64,000 nucleotides of DNA from Candidatus Thorarchaeota archaeon. Lineage in GTDB: Archaea; Asgardarchaeota; Thorarchaeia; Thorarchaeales; Thorarchaeaceae. The translations under genes were made by a program, and so were the position numbers. The notes beneath the pieces are model-generated. The model was given only the letters and a program-made list of their open reading frames with translations. It was not told the origin of the DNA and ran no database searches. The stretch spans positions 3,143 to 67,142 of the forward strand of contig SDOA01000004.1 in assembly GCA_004524595.1 (NCBI GenBank), read 5' to 3'. Below are positions 9,251 to 18,287 of the stretch, piece by piece; the stretch's first letter is position 1; every line of letters begins with the position of its first letter.

Positions 9251-9565
9251 AAAGGTTGTTTTTCATTGACTTGATAATTTCATACACAATAATTACGATA
9301 GAAAGTTATGCGGATATACTAAATTCCTTAGATAAATCAAAAATTAGAAGTTACAAAATGACATGGCGTGCTTCTATTTCTTAGTAGATGCAATGTTCTG
9401 CAATGTTCTCTATTACTACAATATACTATAAATCTATTGAAATATTATATTATTCATTTTATTTTTATTATTAAAATTGCTATAATAAAAGATTGTCTAT
9501 TTCTATCATTATTATTTAATTATCTGTTTAGTCTATTCGATTCGAATTATCCTTAATTGGCCTAA
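9251..9565. other. AT-rich intergenic region
   Basis: About 315 bases of very AT-rich sequence, extreme between 9421 and 9500, between two convergent genes. It contains a tandem ten-base direct repeat (GCAATGTTCT twice, about 9390-9410). A small hairpin, CTTAATT/AATTAAG (9552-9570), overlaps the stop of the prenyltransferase gene. Short open frames here are of low complexity. I see no RNA gene or repeat array. Confidence 0.5.
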
Positions 9566-10633
9566 TTAAGTTGAGGGAAAACCTAGTTTATAAGCCACGA
9601 GTGATAAAATTACTAATAAAACGAGTCCTATCAATAGTATCATCCCAAAAGTCACAGACAATCCATAGAGAAGATATCCAAGGGTTAGAAATAGACCTGT
9701 AAAAAGCTGTGACATTATTGTTGACCAATTTGCAGGCGCTAATTTTTCGCTCTCATCATAGTAACGAATTGTTGTTATAGTTCCAAGGATACCAAGCGGA
9801 AGAGTTGCCAGAGCAAGGAGCGATTCCACACGAATGAGATTCAAAGCGACCATAATAATAATTGATGCATAGACAGCAGTCATACCAAGTGCATATCCCT
9901 TTGCAGCGTGCTTCCGGCCAAGTCGTACAACAATAGTTTTTTTGTTTGCATCTCTATCTGCAATATAATCAGGAAACTCGTTAATGTAGAGGACCAGTGC
10001 AATCAGGAATGATATAGGGATGGAGATGAATCCTGGCTCAAAGAATTGGTCCCAAGGAATTATAAGAGGCCACTCAAGAGCGATTGGGATCTGTACTTGC
10101 ACATAGAAAGAACCTACGACCATCAGTAATCCAAAGACAATCCCAATGACAATCTCACCGACACCTCGTTGCACAAATCTGATTGGAGGCGTTGAGTAGA
10201 ATAGACCAAAGAAGGCGCCTACAAGACCAAAAACGAGTACGACCCATCCAACCCGAATAACAAGATACAGACCGATGATTCCTGCGATAGCATAACAGAC
10301 AATTGCACCAAATGCCACTTCTCGAGGTGTGAGTAATCCCTGTTGAATCGTTCTGCTACCACCACTATAAGGTCGAATGAATTCAACATTGATATCATCG
10401 CTTCCGGTTTGCTCCTCAGTGTGGTCAAAGAAATCGTTGGTGACGTCAGCACCCCAATGAAGGAAGATGCCAGCAAGAAGTGTTAGAAGAAAAAGATCCC
10501 AATAGAATACACCCCATAACCCAAATGCAATAGCAGTTCCAACAAAGATTGGGATAGTTGATGCAGGCAATATTCCAAGCTTAACTTCTTGAAGCCACGC
10601 TCTTATCTTTGAAACCTTTCTTTTCTCCTTCAA
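9566..10633 (-). CDS. UbiA family prenyltransferase (MenA-like)
   Basis: Integral membrane enzyme that transfers a polyprenyl chain to an acceptor. The first Asp-rich prenyl-diphosphate motif is NDFFDHTEEQTGSDD, followed by RPYSGGSR, and the second is NEFPDYIADRDANK. About nine hydrophobic segments make up the rest. Within UbiA, the NDxxDxxxxxGxDD form followed by a SGGSR block resembles MenA (naphthoate prenyltransferase), but no other menaquinone gene lies nearby, so the acceptor is unknown. The TTG start at 10633 is supported by AAGGAG nine bases upstream. 355 residues is slightly longer than the usual 290-320. Confidence 0.88.
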   Translation of the reverse strand: MKEKRKVSKIRAWLQEVKLGILPASTIPIFVGTAIAFGLWGVFYWDLFLLTLLAGIFLHWGADVTNDFFDHTEEQTGSDDINVEFIRPYSGGSRTIQQGLLTPREVAFGAIVCYAIAGIIGLYLVIRVGWVVLVFGLVGAFFGLFYSTPPIRFVQRGVGEIVIGIVFGLLMVVGSFYVQVQIPIALEWPLIIPWDQFFEPGFISIPISFLIALVLYINEFPDYIADRDANKKTIVVRLGRKHAAKGYALGMTAVYASIIIMVALNLIRVESLLALATLPLGILGTITTIRYYDESEKLAPANWSTIMSQLFTGLFLTLGYLLYGLSVTFGMILLIGLVLLVILSLVAYKLGFPST

Positions 10634-10728
10634 TCATCTCAACTCCTTCCGAATCCGTAAAAAACCTGTACAAGAGCTTTTCCTTACGTTCTTACACGAT
10701 AAAGAGTTCATGCTATAGGAGGTATGGA

Positions 10729-11400
10729 TCATAACACTATCAGCGTTCCCTGACTCTCTGGTGTGCATGTTAAGGCGCCACCAACATTTACGTTCTCAAG
10801 TCGTACCCAGAAATGACCTGTTGATACTTGGCAGATAAGGTCTCCATACACTGTGGAATTCGTTATATCAATTCCATTATTACCCGGGCAATTAATTCCA
10901 TGATGAAAATTGATACTTTGAAAGGTTGCATCAGTAGCTGTCAAGTTGATATTTCCATGTCCAGCTAAAGCCTCAATATCAATGGTATAGGCGCGGTTAA
11001 TAGTAACATTGACAAATGCCTCTGCGTCCCCTAAATTTAATGCACAGACATCATTAGGATTTTCTTTCAAAATCTGGATGGACAAATACTCATCATTTGA
11101 GCTGTGTATACACTGAAGCATAGTGTTCTTTCCTTTTGCACCATCAACAAGCACTGTAAGTCTCCAATTTATCTTGATTATAAAACCGGGATCGTCAACG
11201 ATATTGAATGTCACGTTATGAAAACAAACATCATAGTATATTGATATGTTTTCGGTTGTTGGATAGGTCTCCTCAGAGATGATGACTGTTTCATCATAAT
11301 CTACTAATTCAGTCTGAGAGAGGAGAATGTACAGACCGCCAATTATCATGGCAACGACTAATAAAAGAATAAAGAATATACAAATTGACCTTTTTCTCAC
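10729..11400 (-). CDS. Exported or membrane-anchored beta-rich protein, unknown
   Basis: 223 residues. An N-terminal basic stretch and hydrophobic segment (residues 5-28, ICIFFILLLVVAMIIGGLY) give a signal anchor. The rest is beta-rich with about six N-x-S/T sequons and a C-terminal half with short repeats like those of adhesin-type beta-helices (phrases GNINLTATDATF, NNGIDITNSTVYGDL). Four or five cysteines could form disulfides outside the cell. No enzyme motif. Confidence 0.7.
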   Translation of the reverse strand: MRKRSICIFFILLLVVAMIIGGLYILLSQTELVDYDETVIISEETYPTTENISIYYDVCFHNVTFNIVDDPGFIIKINWRLTVLVDGAKGKNTMLQCIHSSNDEYLSIQILKENPNDVCALNLGDAEAFVNVTINRAYTIDIEALAGHGNINLTATDATFQSINFHHGINCPGNNGIDITNSTVYGDLICQVSTGHFWVRLENVNVGGALTCTPESQGTLIVL

Positions 11401-11592
11401 TTTTACTACTTTCCCGTTTGTGTTAATCCAAAATTGATTTGATTTGAATCAGGAGAAGATAATTGTAAAATACAGATAAGCTTTCTTCGAGTTAACAGTG
11501 CGAAAATAGAGTAAGTCACGTGAACAACCAGTTATTTACGAAATGCAAAGATTGCAAGATTCGTGACGAACTAATATTTTGAAAATCAATCA

Positions 11593-13419
11593 TTATTCTC
11601 GCCGAATTGCGACTACGACAACGCCCATTAAGATTATAGATATAACAGGTGCAGCAATCCAAAGCATAGGTATTGGTTCAACATCAGCTACTTGTGGATC
11701 GGTTCCCAGTTGATACTCTTCAATATTGGTGTATTTGTCATTATCTGGATCCTCATGAGCATCATCTACTAAGGGATTCAAACCATGAGCTAGCTCCCAT
11801 GCATCATCCATCCCGTCAAAATCAGAATCGGAACTTAGAGGGTTCAATCCGAGAAAATACTCTTCAAGATTTGTAAGTGAATCATTATCTGCATCATCGT
11901 GTGCATCACTTGGATCAAGAGGATCAAATCCCATTTGAAGTTCATAAGCATCTGGCATAAGGTCAAAATCCGAATCAGGGTTATTGGGGTCTAGACCCAT
12001 TATAATTTCCAACGCATCAGAGATGGTATCATTATCAGAGTCAATCTCAAAGAGACCTATATCAAGCCAGTATTCTTCACTATCATTTACACCATTATTA
12101 TCAATGTCTGAATCGAATTCAATATAGACGTCAACACCAACACTACCAGAACCAGTATTGTCGATAATTAGCTCGTATAGCCCATCTGTTACCGCGGGAT
12201 AAGATAGTACATGTGTAGGTTCCCAAGGATTTCCTGTTGTATACATTGATGTATTTAGCAGAATGTCATTGGGATTTATCAACGAGAAATTGACGCTACT
12301 TCCATACCAACGAGAAGAGATACTGATAGTTGTAGGTGTGGAGATAGGTATGTAGAATACTGAAGAGAACCCTGTTGAAATGGTCCTAACATCAAAGAGT
12401 TGTGATTTCTGACCATATGCCCTACTCATGGAGAATGCGAGACTCGCTCCAATAAATGCAGCAGTTTCTCGTCCAAGATAGTAACTAAATTCATTTCTAC
12501 TCCAGATATCACTTACTGTTCCAGAAATATAGTCATTCATATAGCCGGATTCATAAGCAGAGAGAATGTTCTGAAAACCACGCTCTGCAAAATGATAGTT
12601 ACTCGAACTACTCCAAAAGGGAGCATCACTTGCAGGGAGAATTTTGACCATGTCTGTACCATAATAGTTACCCATCGTCTTTGCTAGCTCAGCCCAATAT
12701 CGCGCACCTATATTATATGCCAGAAGGATCTTTTCATCAGGGTCCGCATACCTGTATTGTCTTAGAATAGTATCAACATTATACATAGCTAGGATGTCTA
12801 TTTCAGCAAGAAGAAACTGGTTTGATAGTTCTTTGCTCCCCAAAAGACCTCCCATTGCATGTTCTCCGTTGAATGCAATGAAAAGAATATCTAAAGGCCA
12901 TTCGTAGGTGGAGAAAATTCTAATCAACTCAAGCAGTACAGCAATTCCACTACCATCCTTATTTGCACCCGGGCTTCCATCTCTTGTATCATAATGAGCA
13001 CTGACAATGAAGACAGGAAGCTCGTTATTTTCATGTGGTAAATAGCCTGGGAGTCGACCAATAATGTTCTTGAAATTTCCATTCACTTCAATCTGTATTC
13101 TGCCTTTAGAATACTCGGTCATCTGATCAATGAGCCAATATCTAGCTTCCTCATTAGTACTTTCAGGTATATCACTGTAGGACATGATGTAGCGAGAACC
13201 TAGTTCAGAAAACTCGCGAACTATTTCCATATAATTCGTTAGATTGATTAATGAATAAATAGCAGGGGCAAAATTCTCGCCGTATACCCTGTGTAGATTC
13301 TCAGAAACCTCGGAGGTGTTGAAAAGCGGCGGTTCATTTGATGATAGGCTTACAATATGTCCACTAGGAAACACTAAACACATTACTACTAGTATAGACA
13401 ACAACCACTGCCTTTTCAT
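11593..13419 (-). CDS. Exported M28-like peptidase with thrombospondin-type-3-like calcium repeats
   Basis: 608 residues if it starts at MKRQWLLS (13419), which gives a clean signal peptide; a longer frame to 13476 lacks a Shine-Dalgarno. The peptidase region has HYDT (His142) and NKDGSG (Asp155), the expected first two metal ligands. The catalytic region reads FNGEHAMGGLLGS (Glu186, His187) instead of the usual EE, and the last ligand position reads SDAPF (Ala266) instead of SDH. A beta domain follows. Four or five acidic repeats of the form DSDxDxxxDxxE...GxDP then bind calcium, and a C-terminal membrane anchor ends in a basic tail. It is thus a cell-surface protein facing outward. The altered ligands leave catalytic activity open. 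Confidence 0.87.
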   Translation of the reverse strand: MKRQWLLSILVVMCLVFPSGHIVSLSSNEPPLFNTSEVSENLHRVYGENFAPAIYSLINLTNYMEIVREFSELGSRYIMSYSDIPESTNEEARYWLIDQMTEYSKGRIQIEVNGNFKNIIGRLPGYLPHENNELPVFIVSAHYDTRDGSPGANKDGSGIAVLLELIRIFSTYEWPLDILFIAFNGEHAMGGLLGSKELSNQFLLAEIDILAMYNVDTILRQYRYADPDEKILLAYNIGARYWAELAKTMGNYYGTDMVKILPASDAPFWSSSSNYHFAERGFQNILSAYESGYMNDYISGTVSDIWSRNEFSYYLGRETAAFIGASLAFSMSRAYGQKSQLFDVRTISTGFSSVFYIPISTPTTISISSRWYGSSVNFSLINPNDILLNTSMYTTGNPWEPTHVLSYPAVTDGLYELIIDNTGSGSVGVDVYIEFDSDIDNNGVNDSEEYWLDIGLFEIDSDNDTISDALEIIMGLDPNNPDSDFDLMPDAYELQMGFDPLDPSDAHDDADNDSLTNLEEYFLGLNPLSSDSDFDGMDDAWELAHGLNPLVDDAHEDPDNDKYTNIEEYQLGTDPQVADVEPIPMLWIAAPVISIILMGVVVVAIRRE

Positions 13420-13560
13420 ATGTTTTGCCCCTGTATTCCCATAAAAAAAGGGTAGTGTACGCGCAAATAATGACATTTAAGCGTGAAAAGCAGAGTCTGT
13501 TATATGGGACAGATATTATAGTAATCTGACAATAATCATCTAGGAATTGATAGACTCTCA

Positions 13561-15381
13561 ATGACAAATAATGCAGATTTCGTAAATGCAGAAACAAAAA
13601 ATATCAACTATCAAAAACAAAGTAGAAAGAAGTTAGGATCATATTACACACCACAGAATCTTGCCAATCTTATTGCATGGGAATCTTTGAATGCCTGGTT
13701 TACAAAACAATGGAGAGGACAAAAACAGCCTGACTCGTTCTCGGAGAGTGAGAAGAAACACCTCTTGAAACAAATCAAACACATTAGAATTTTAGATCCT
13801 TCAGTCGGAGATGGCGCATTTCTAATTTCAGCTGCCGATTGGTTAGATAGAGTGCAGATAAATCTTGGAGATAGACGTCCCCTTAAGAAAAGAAAAAGAC
13901 AGATTGTTGAAACATCACTTTATGGAGTAGATATATCCTCTGAAGCTACAGAGTCTTGTAGAAAAAGACTCATCGAGTGGTCTGTTGGTAATGAAGAGGA
14001 TTTTGTTCTTGGACAACATCTTGCTGACAAAATTTCCCAAGGAAATAGTCTGATTGGTCCTACAAGAAACAACGGAAGTAACCGCCAATACAAATCATCT
14101 TTCAACTGGTCTGAAAAGTATCCAGATGTGATGGGAAGACCAAATCCTGGATTTGATATTGTTCTTGGAAACCCACCTTATGGTAATATCTTGAGTTATG
14201 AAGAACGAGAGTGCATAGAATCAGAGTATCCATTCATGGTGGGAAAGAATCGGAACGGAACGTGGAATAGTGCGGCGCATTTTATGGTTCGGTCAAAAAT
14301 GCTTCTCAGAAAAGGAGGAGAACTCGCCTTATTAATTCCAAATAGCATACTTAGAGTCAATCAATTCAGTAAGACGCGAAACTTTCTACTTGATGAACTA
14401 CGCCTTTGGAAGATAGTTGATGAAGGTAGTCCTTTTGATGATGTAATGCTAGAGATGGTGACTATATTTTGTGAAGCGATGGAACCAAAAGACTATGATA
14501 GCATCAACATTGAGTCAAGAAGACCTAACTATGAGCAAGATAATACAGTCCCTAGAAGTCTATTGAAGACTTGTAAGGTATTTCCAATTTATCACGATGA
14601 TTTGTACTCCCAGTTGCTACAGAAAGGAAAACGCAACTTCATGACAGCCAGTAGAGGGAGAGATATCCCCAAGAGTCATGTGAAAAGGAAATCAACATCT
14701 AATCATTCAATCCCATATATTACAAGCGGCAGAAGTGTTCGTAGATATCATATCGATGAGAAATATCAAGTATATACTGATTCTTGGTTTATGAATGACC
14801 AGCGATTAAAGAAATCATTTGAAACAGAGCTTCTTGTTGCTACAAAGAATTTCAAGTATCCACGATGTATTGTCAAACCAAAAGGCGTAGTCCATGGAGG
14901 AGGTATTGTTGAGATTAAACCTCATTCAGATGAGGTGAATAAGCGAGCATTGGGATTGATTCTAAATTCACATCTGATCCAATATGTATGTACTAGGTAC
15001 CTAACGAATTATTCCCAACTTACAACATGTCTGAATACAGGTATTTTAGAAGACCTGCCAATAATAGAACCAAAATATCCTGATGCCTATGAGATTTTAT
15101 TTGATACTCTCTCTACTCTCCATTCAGACTTGAAACAGAATGAAGATTGTAGACAATTTTTGGAATGCCTCAGTAATGCTCTTGTATATGACCTCTATTT
15201 TGGCTCTAATGACTTCTTTCAAGAGAGAATTGCAACTCTTGTAGAAATTTTTTCTAAGGATGCTCATCCACGTTCACTCTGTAGAGCATTAAGAACTGAG
15301 TCGATAATCAGTTCTATTAAATCAATACGGAAAATACCTGACTTCCAAATTATAGAAAAAGAACTAGGTTCGGAAAGCTAG
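13561..15381 (+). CDS. Eco57I/TaqI-like adenine-N6 DNA methyltransferase, orphan
   Basis: 606-residue protein. The N-terminus KKLGSYYTPQNLANLIAWES is typical of type IIG/Eco57I-family methyltransferases. The SAM-binding motif I is DPSVGDGAF (79-87) and the catalytic motif IV is NPPY (204-207). The C-terminal half (GRSVRRYHI, a KYPRCIVKP segment, then the YLTNYSQLTTCLNTGILEDLPI block) matches a TaqI-like target-recognition domain. No endonuclease domain is visible before the YTP block, and no restriction gene flanks it, so it is probably a solitary methyltransferase for regulation, self-marking or a degraded system. It is divergent from the M28-like gene. Base composition is not obviously different from neighbours. 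Confidence 0.88.
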   Translation: MTNNADFVNAETKNINYQKQSRKKLGSYYTPQNLANLIAWESLNAWFTKQWRGQKQPDSFSESEKKHLLKQIKHIRILDPSVGDGAFLISAADWLDRVQINLGDRRPLKKRKRQIVETSLYGVDISSEATESCRKRLIEWSVGNEEDFVLGQHLADKISQGNSLIGPTRNNGSNRQYKSSFNWSEKYPDVMGRPNPGFDIVLGNPPYGNILSYEERECIESEYPFMVGKNRNGTWNSAAHFMVRSKMLLRKGGELALLIPNSILRVNQFSKTRNFLLDELRLWKIVDEGSPFDDVMLEMVTIFCEAMEPKDYDSINIESRRPNYEQDNTVPRSLLKTCKVFPIYHDDLYSQLLQKGKRNFMTASRGRDIPKSHVKRKSTSNHSIPYITSGRSVRRYHIDEKYQVYTDSWFMNDQRLKKSFETELLVATKNFKYPRCIVKPKGVVHGGGIVEIKPHSDEVNKRALGLILNSHLIQYVCTRYLTNYSQLTTCLNTGILEDLPIIEPKYPDAYEILFDTLSTLHSDLKQNEDCRQFLECLSNALVYDLYFGSNDFFQERIATLVEIFSKDAHPRSLCRALRTESIISSIKSIRKIPDFQIIEKELGSES

Positions 15382-15439
15382 AACTGTCTCAGATACCGAT
15401 GCTTATATAGAGATGAGAAAGTAACCATCAGGACCTAGA

Positions 15440-16048
15440 ATGGATGAAAATAAAGACTCTACTGAAATGGCTGAGGATCTTGTCGACGCAATCGATGAGG
15501 ATGCAGAAGGTAATGAAGTCGATGATGGTCTTACTAAGAGGGAGAGGTCCATCGAAGTCAGCCGAGTACATGAGAGAGAGAAAAAAGCTGAAGAACTCCG
15601 AAAGCAGCTTAGGAAGCGGAAGCTGGGTCTTTTAAATTATAGATGGTCTGCAGGCATTCTCATCATTGGTGGAATCATAGCAATCATTACCAATTTTACT
15701 CAAGTGATGACAATGACAGAAGCGGTTCCATCAGAGGTAGGATTCAACAACTTCATCGAAGCCTTTTCAAGAACAGGAGGAGCTGTATATCTATTCCCTG
15801 CAGTTGCTGGAATAACTATGATTATCATTGGATATTTCGCATATACTACCCCAAGATATACGTGGTTTTCTATTTTCCCAGCAATGTTATTAGCTTGGTC
15901 TGGAGCTACAGTTTATTTTCTGATAACATTCGCAGTTACAATACAAGAAGAGCTAACAGGCGAGATCTATGCAACCTTTGCGCCACTTCTCATGTTCATC
16001 ATAGCAATGTTCAATATAATTGCAATCGTAGCAAGAGAGTATGAGTAG
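15440..16048 (+). CDS. Membrane protein with charged cytoplasmic N-terminus
   Basis: 202 residues. The first ~65 are strongly acidic then basic, with heptad-like KKAEELRKQLRKRK that may form a coiled coil. Four transmembrane segments follow (about 72-90, 113-133, 143-163 and 180-198). No known family. It ends one base before the end of the convergent AK6-like gene. The start is not supported by a strong Shine-Dalgarno. Confidence 0.75.
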   Translation: MDENKDSTEMAEDLVDAIDEDAEGNEVDDGLTKRERSIEVSRVHEREKKAEELRKQLRKRKLGLLNYRWSAGILIIGGIIAIITNFTQVMTMTEAVPSEVGFNNFIEAFSRTGGAVYLFPAVAGITMIIIGYFAYTTPRYTWFSIFPAMLLAWSGATVYFLITFAVTIQEELTGEIYATFAPLLMFIIAMFNIIAIVAREYE

Positions 16049-16049
16049 A

Positions 16050-16619
16050 TTACTCGCTCAAATACTCGTCTAAACGACCCTCTTGCTCAAGCAACTCCAT
16101 CCAGTCTATTCTACTTGGAGATGGCGTTTCCTGCATTATTTCCTCAATCAGCTTTGCTACTTCAGGGGGAGATATCTCAGAGGTGTCAATCTCAAATACC
16201 TTTTCTTCTCTGAATGCATCAATTGCATCCATTTGACATACACCAAGAACTTCAGCTTCAATATTCTCCTGAACTTTTTCTTCCTTGTATCCACGCTCGG
16301 AAAGCCGTTTTTTTAGAACATCTGGATGAGTTCGCAAGACGAAGACCCATTCAACAGATCTACTTGGAACAAGGTCAATGTAATGGCCTTCTATCACGAA
16401 TCGCTTGCTTTTATCTTCAACTAGATCAATCAATGCATCCACAAGACAATCCTCATCTATGATGCCTGTGTTTCTTGCTTTATCCTGAGCTGAGATGCAG
16501 CCTGATTCTTCTGCTAGTTCGCCAAGGGAAATAACTTCGACATGAAGTTTACTGCCTAGAACTTTCGCAACCTTTGTCTTCCCAGTTCCAGGAGTGCCAC
16601 CAATTAGGATAACTGTCAT
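16050..16619 (-). CDS. AK6/Fap7-type adenylate kinase
   Basis: 189-residue cytoplasmic P-loop NTPase. The Walker A is GGTPGTGKT at residues 7-15, and the rest fits the AK6/Fap7 family: an ISLGELAEESG segment, a VIEGHYIDLVPS strand in place of a classical Walker B, and LRTHPDVLKKRLSERGY. Eukaryotic Fap7 helps 20S pre-rRNA maturation with uS11, and archaeal homologues bind uS11 too, so a ribosome biogenesis role is likely. It is convergent with the preceding membrane gene and divergent from the acetyltransferase at 16754. Confidence 0.9.
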   Translation of the reverse strand: MTVILIGGTPGTGKTKVAKVLGSKLHVEVISLGELAEESGCISAQDKARNTGIIDEDCLVDALIDLVEDKSKRFVIEGHYIDLVPSRSVEWVFVLRTHPDVLKKRLSERGYKEEKVQENIEAEVLGVCQMDAIDAFREEKVFEIDTSEISPPEVAKLIEEIMQETPSPSRIDWMELLEQEGRLDEYLSE

Positions 16620-16753
16620 AAAGCACTTGGGAGTGAATTACAAAATAAGCTTACTCGTGTTGAATTCAAAGGAGAAAATATTGAGTACCGCGTCATAATC
16701 CATAAAAGACGCATGAGTTGTCGTCAAAAACGAAACTAAACAAAGTGAAGACG

Positions 16754-17275
16754 ATGATGACCGAAGCCTATGAGATTCGAGAATTTACCACAGAAGACAT
16801 CAGGCAGGTAGTTATGATAAACAAAGAAACGCTTCCCGAAAATTATCCTGATCAGTTTTTCCTAGGCTTGCATTACCATGCCCCCAAAGCGTTCCTTGTA
16901 GCACAAATTGATAGTAAGGTTATAGGATATATTATGTGCAGGGTAGAGCGGGGCATCTCATCATTTGGTCGTCTTCCTGTTAAGAAAGGACATATTGTAT
17001 CAGTTGCAGTTCTTACTGATATGAGACATAGAGGGATAGGAACTGCACTCATTAAGAGTAGTATGCAGGCTATGAAACAATATGGTGTAGACGAGTATTT
17101 TCTTGAGGTCAGAAAAGGAAACGAAGATGCAGTTTCTGTCTATGAGTCACTTGGTTTTACTGTAAGGCGAGTCCTCAGAGGATACTATCGCGATGGAGAA
17201 GACGCTTACTTGATGGTCTGTAAAGCGGAAGGGACAACAGGTCCAGATTCCGAGGAAGGTTTTAGTAGTGAGTGA
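16754..17275 (+). CDS. Archaeal N-terminal acetyltransferase (RimI/Ard1-like)
   Basis: GNAT-fold enzyme that transfers acetyl from acetyl-CoA to protein N-termini. It has the archaeal Ard1 pattern: INKETLPENYP near the start, VSVAVLTDMRHRGIGTAL (acetyl-CoA loop R/Q-x-x-G-x-G/A), and YFLEVRKGNEDAVSVYESLGF. The frame is open from a TTG at 16718, but the ATG at 16754 places the first beta strand at the usual distance, so 173 residues are chosen. Its end overlaps the next gene by eight bases, so the two are translationally coupled. Confidence 0.88.
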   Translation: MMTEAYEIREFTTEDIRQVVMINKETLPENYPDQFFLGLHYHAPKAFLVAQIDSKVIGYIMCRVERGISSFGRLPVKKGHIVSVAVLTDMRHRGIGTALIKSSMQAMKQYGVDEYFLEVRKGNEDAVSVYESLGFTVRRVLRGYYRDGEDAYLMVCKAEGTTGPDSEEGFSSE

Positions 17276-18185
17276 TCCAATTCAAGTTCCACTCATTCCT
17301 GACTGTGCATCCTGTATTGTGGGGAGTCTAAAAATCCTGGTGCCATTACTTTCAGAAAATGAGTCTGAACAGGCAGAATATTTCGCACTATCTTTTCGAA
17401 TGCTGGCAGAAGGGTACGAGGAGAGGCTCGAACCAGCTCCACTCTCTGTAAAGATTTACAGAGAACTCTACACAAGAGCTGATGTCAGAGACCCATATGC
17501 AGAAATCAAGAGGATTAGTAAGGAAGCTGCCTTGAGAGCATTGCCTGTGATTGAGCAGCGCATCGAATCGCTTAAGGATTATCACAAACTTCGTGCTTGT
17601 ATAGCAGCAGCCATAGCTGGGAATGTAATTGACTTCAACACAGCAGGTCATGACCCAGACCTCAGCCGCTTAGTTGAGGTATTCGATGAGATAATGACGG
17701 AAGGATTTGCTATTGATGCGTCAGATTCACTCTGGAGGTCTCTGAGCACAAGAGCAGGGAATTTATTATTTCTCGCAGATAATGCAGGAGAAGTGATACT
17801 GGATATTCCGCTCCTTAGATTTTTAAGGGATATGAAGTGGTCTGTGACCTTTGTTGTCAAAGGACAGTCAATGATAAACGATGCAACTCATGAGGATGTA
17901 GAAGGAACAGAGATTGAAGAGCTAACTACAGTCGCAGATACTGGAGCTTGGGCTCATGGTATACCTATCAAAGATGTCAGTGAAGAATTTCTTGAGTTGG
18001 TCAATGTAAGTAATCTTGTTATTTCAAAAGGTCAAGCGAACATAGAAACATTTCCAGAGATCCAGAGGAAATTCAAAGTGGAAACCTATTACATTACACG
18101 TGCAAAATGCCCTCACATATCTCAGGTCATAGGAGCGAAAAAAGGTGACAGCGTCATTGTGATGCGGTCCCAAAGTAACGTTTAA
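17268..18185 (+). CDS. DUF89/ARMT1-like metal-dependent phosphatase
   Basis: 305-residue protein of the DUF89 family, whose members are metal-dependent phosphatases proposed to remove damaged phosphometabolites. Signatures: two early cysteines in IPDCASCIVG, then LFLADNAGEVILD (the Asp-Asn metal site), TFVVKGQSMINDAT and LVISKGQANIET. The GTG start at 17268 overlaps the end of the acetyltransferase gene. The substrate is unknown. Confidence 0.9.
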   Translation: MSDPIQVPLIPDCASCIVGSLKILVPLLSENESEQAEYFALSFRMLAEGYEERLEPAPLSVKIYRELYTRADVRDPYAEIKRISKEAALRALPVIEQRIESLKDYHKLRACIAAAIAGNVIDFNTAGHDPDLSRLVEVFDEIMTEGFAIDASDSLWRSLSTRAGNLLFLADNAGEVILDIPLLRFLRDMKWSVTFVVKGQSMINDATHEDVEGTEIEELTTVADTGAWAHGIPIKDVSEEFLELVNVSNLVISKGQANIETFPEIQRKFKVETYYITRAKCPHISQVIGAKKGDSVIVMRSQSNV

Positions 18186-18287
18186 AAACATAAATTCCCC
18201 CGAAGTGCTTGTACAGTTTTATCTAAACTGGTCAGCTTAGTGCAATTTCTTTGTACTAATATGGTCAGTAAAAGGAGGAACTAATTA

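Noticed and set aside
9368..9556. 62-codon plus-strand frame in the AT-rich gap
   Set aside because: Low-complexity Ile/Phe/Leu/Tyr sequence arising from AT-rich DNA, with no Shine-Dalgarno.
9552..9570. Hairpin at the end of the prenyltransferase gene as a terminator
   Set aside because: The CTTAATT/AATTAAG stem is weak and AT-only, and no T-run follows it on the minus strand; mentioned only as part of the intergenic region.
15643..16044. 133-codon plus-strand frame inside the membrane protein gene
   Set aside because: It overlaps the membrane protein in another frame and is rich in Ser, His, Tyr and Asn, as expected for a shadow of hydrophobic codons.
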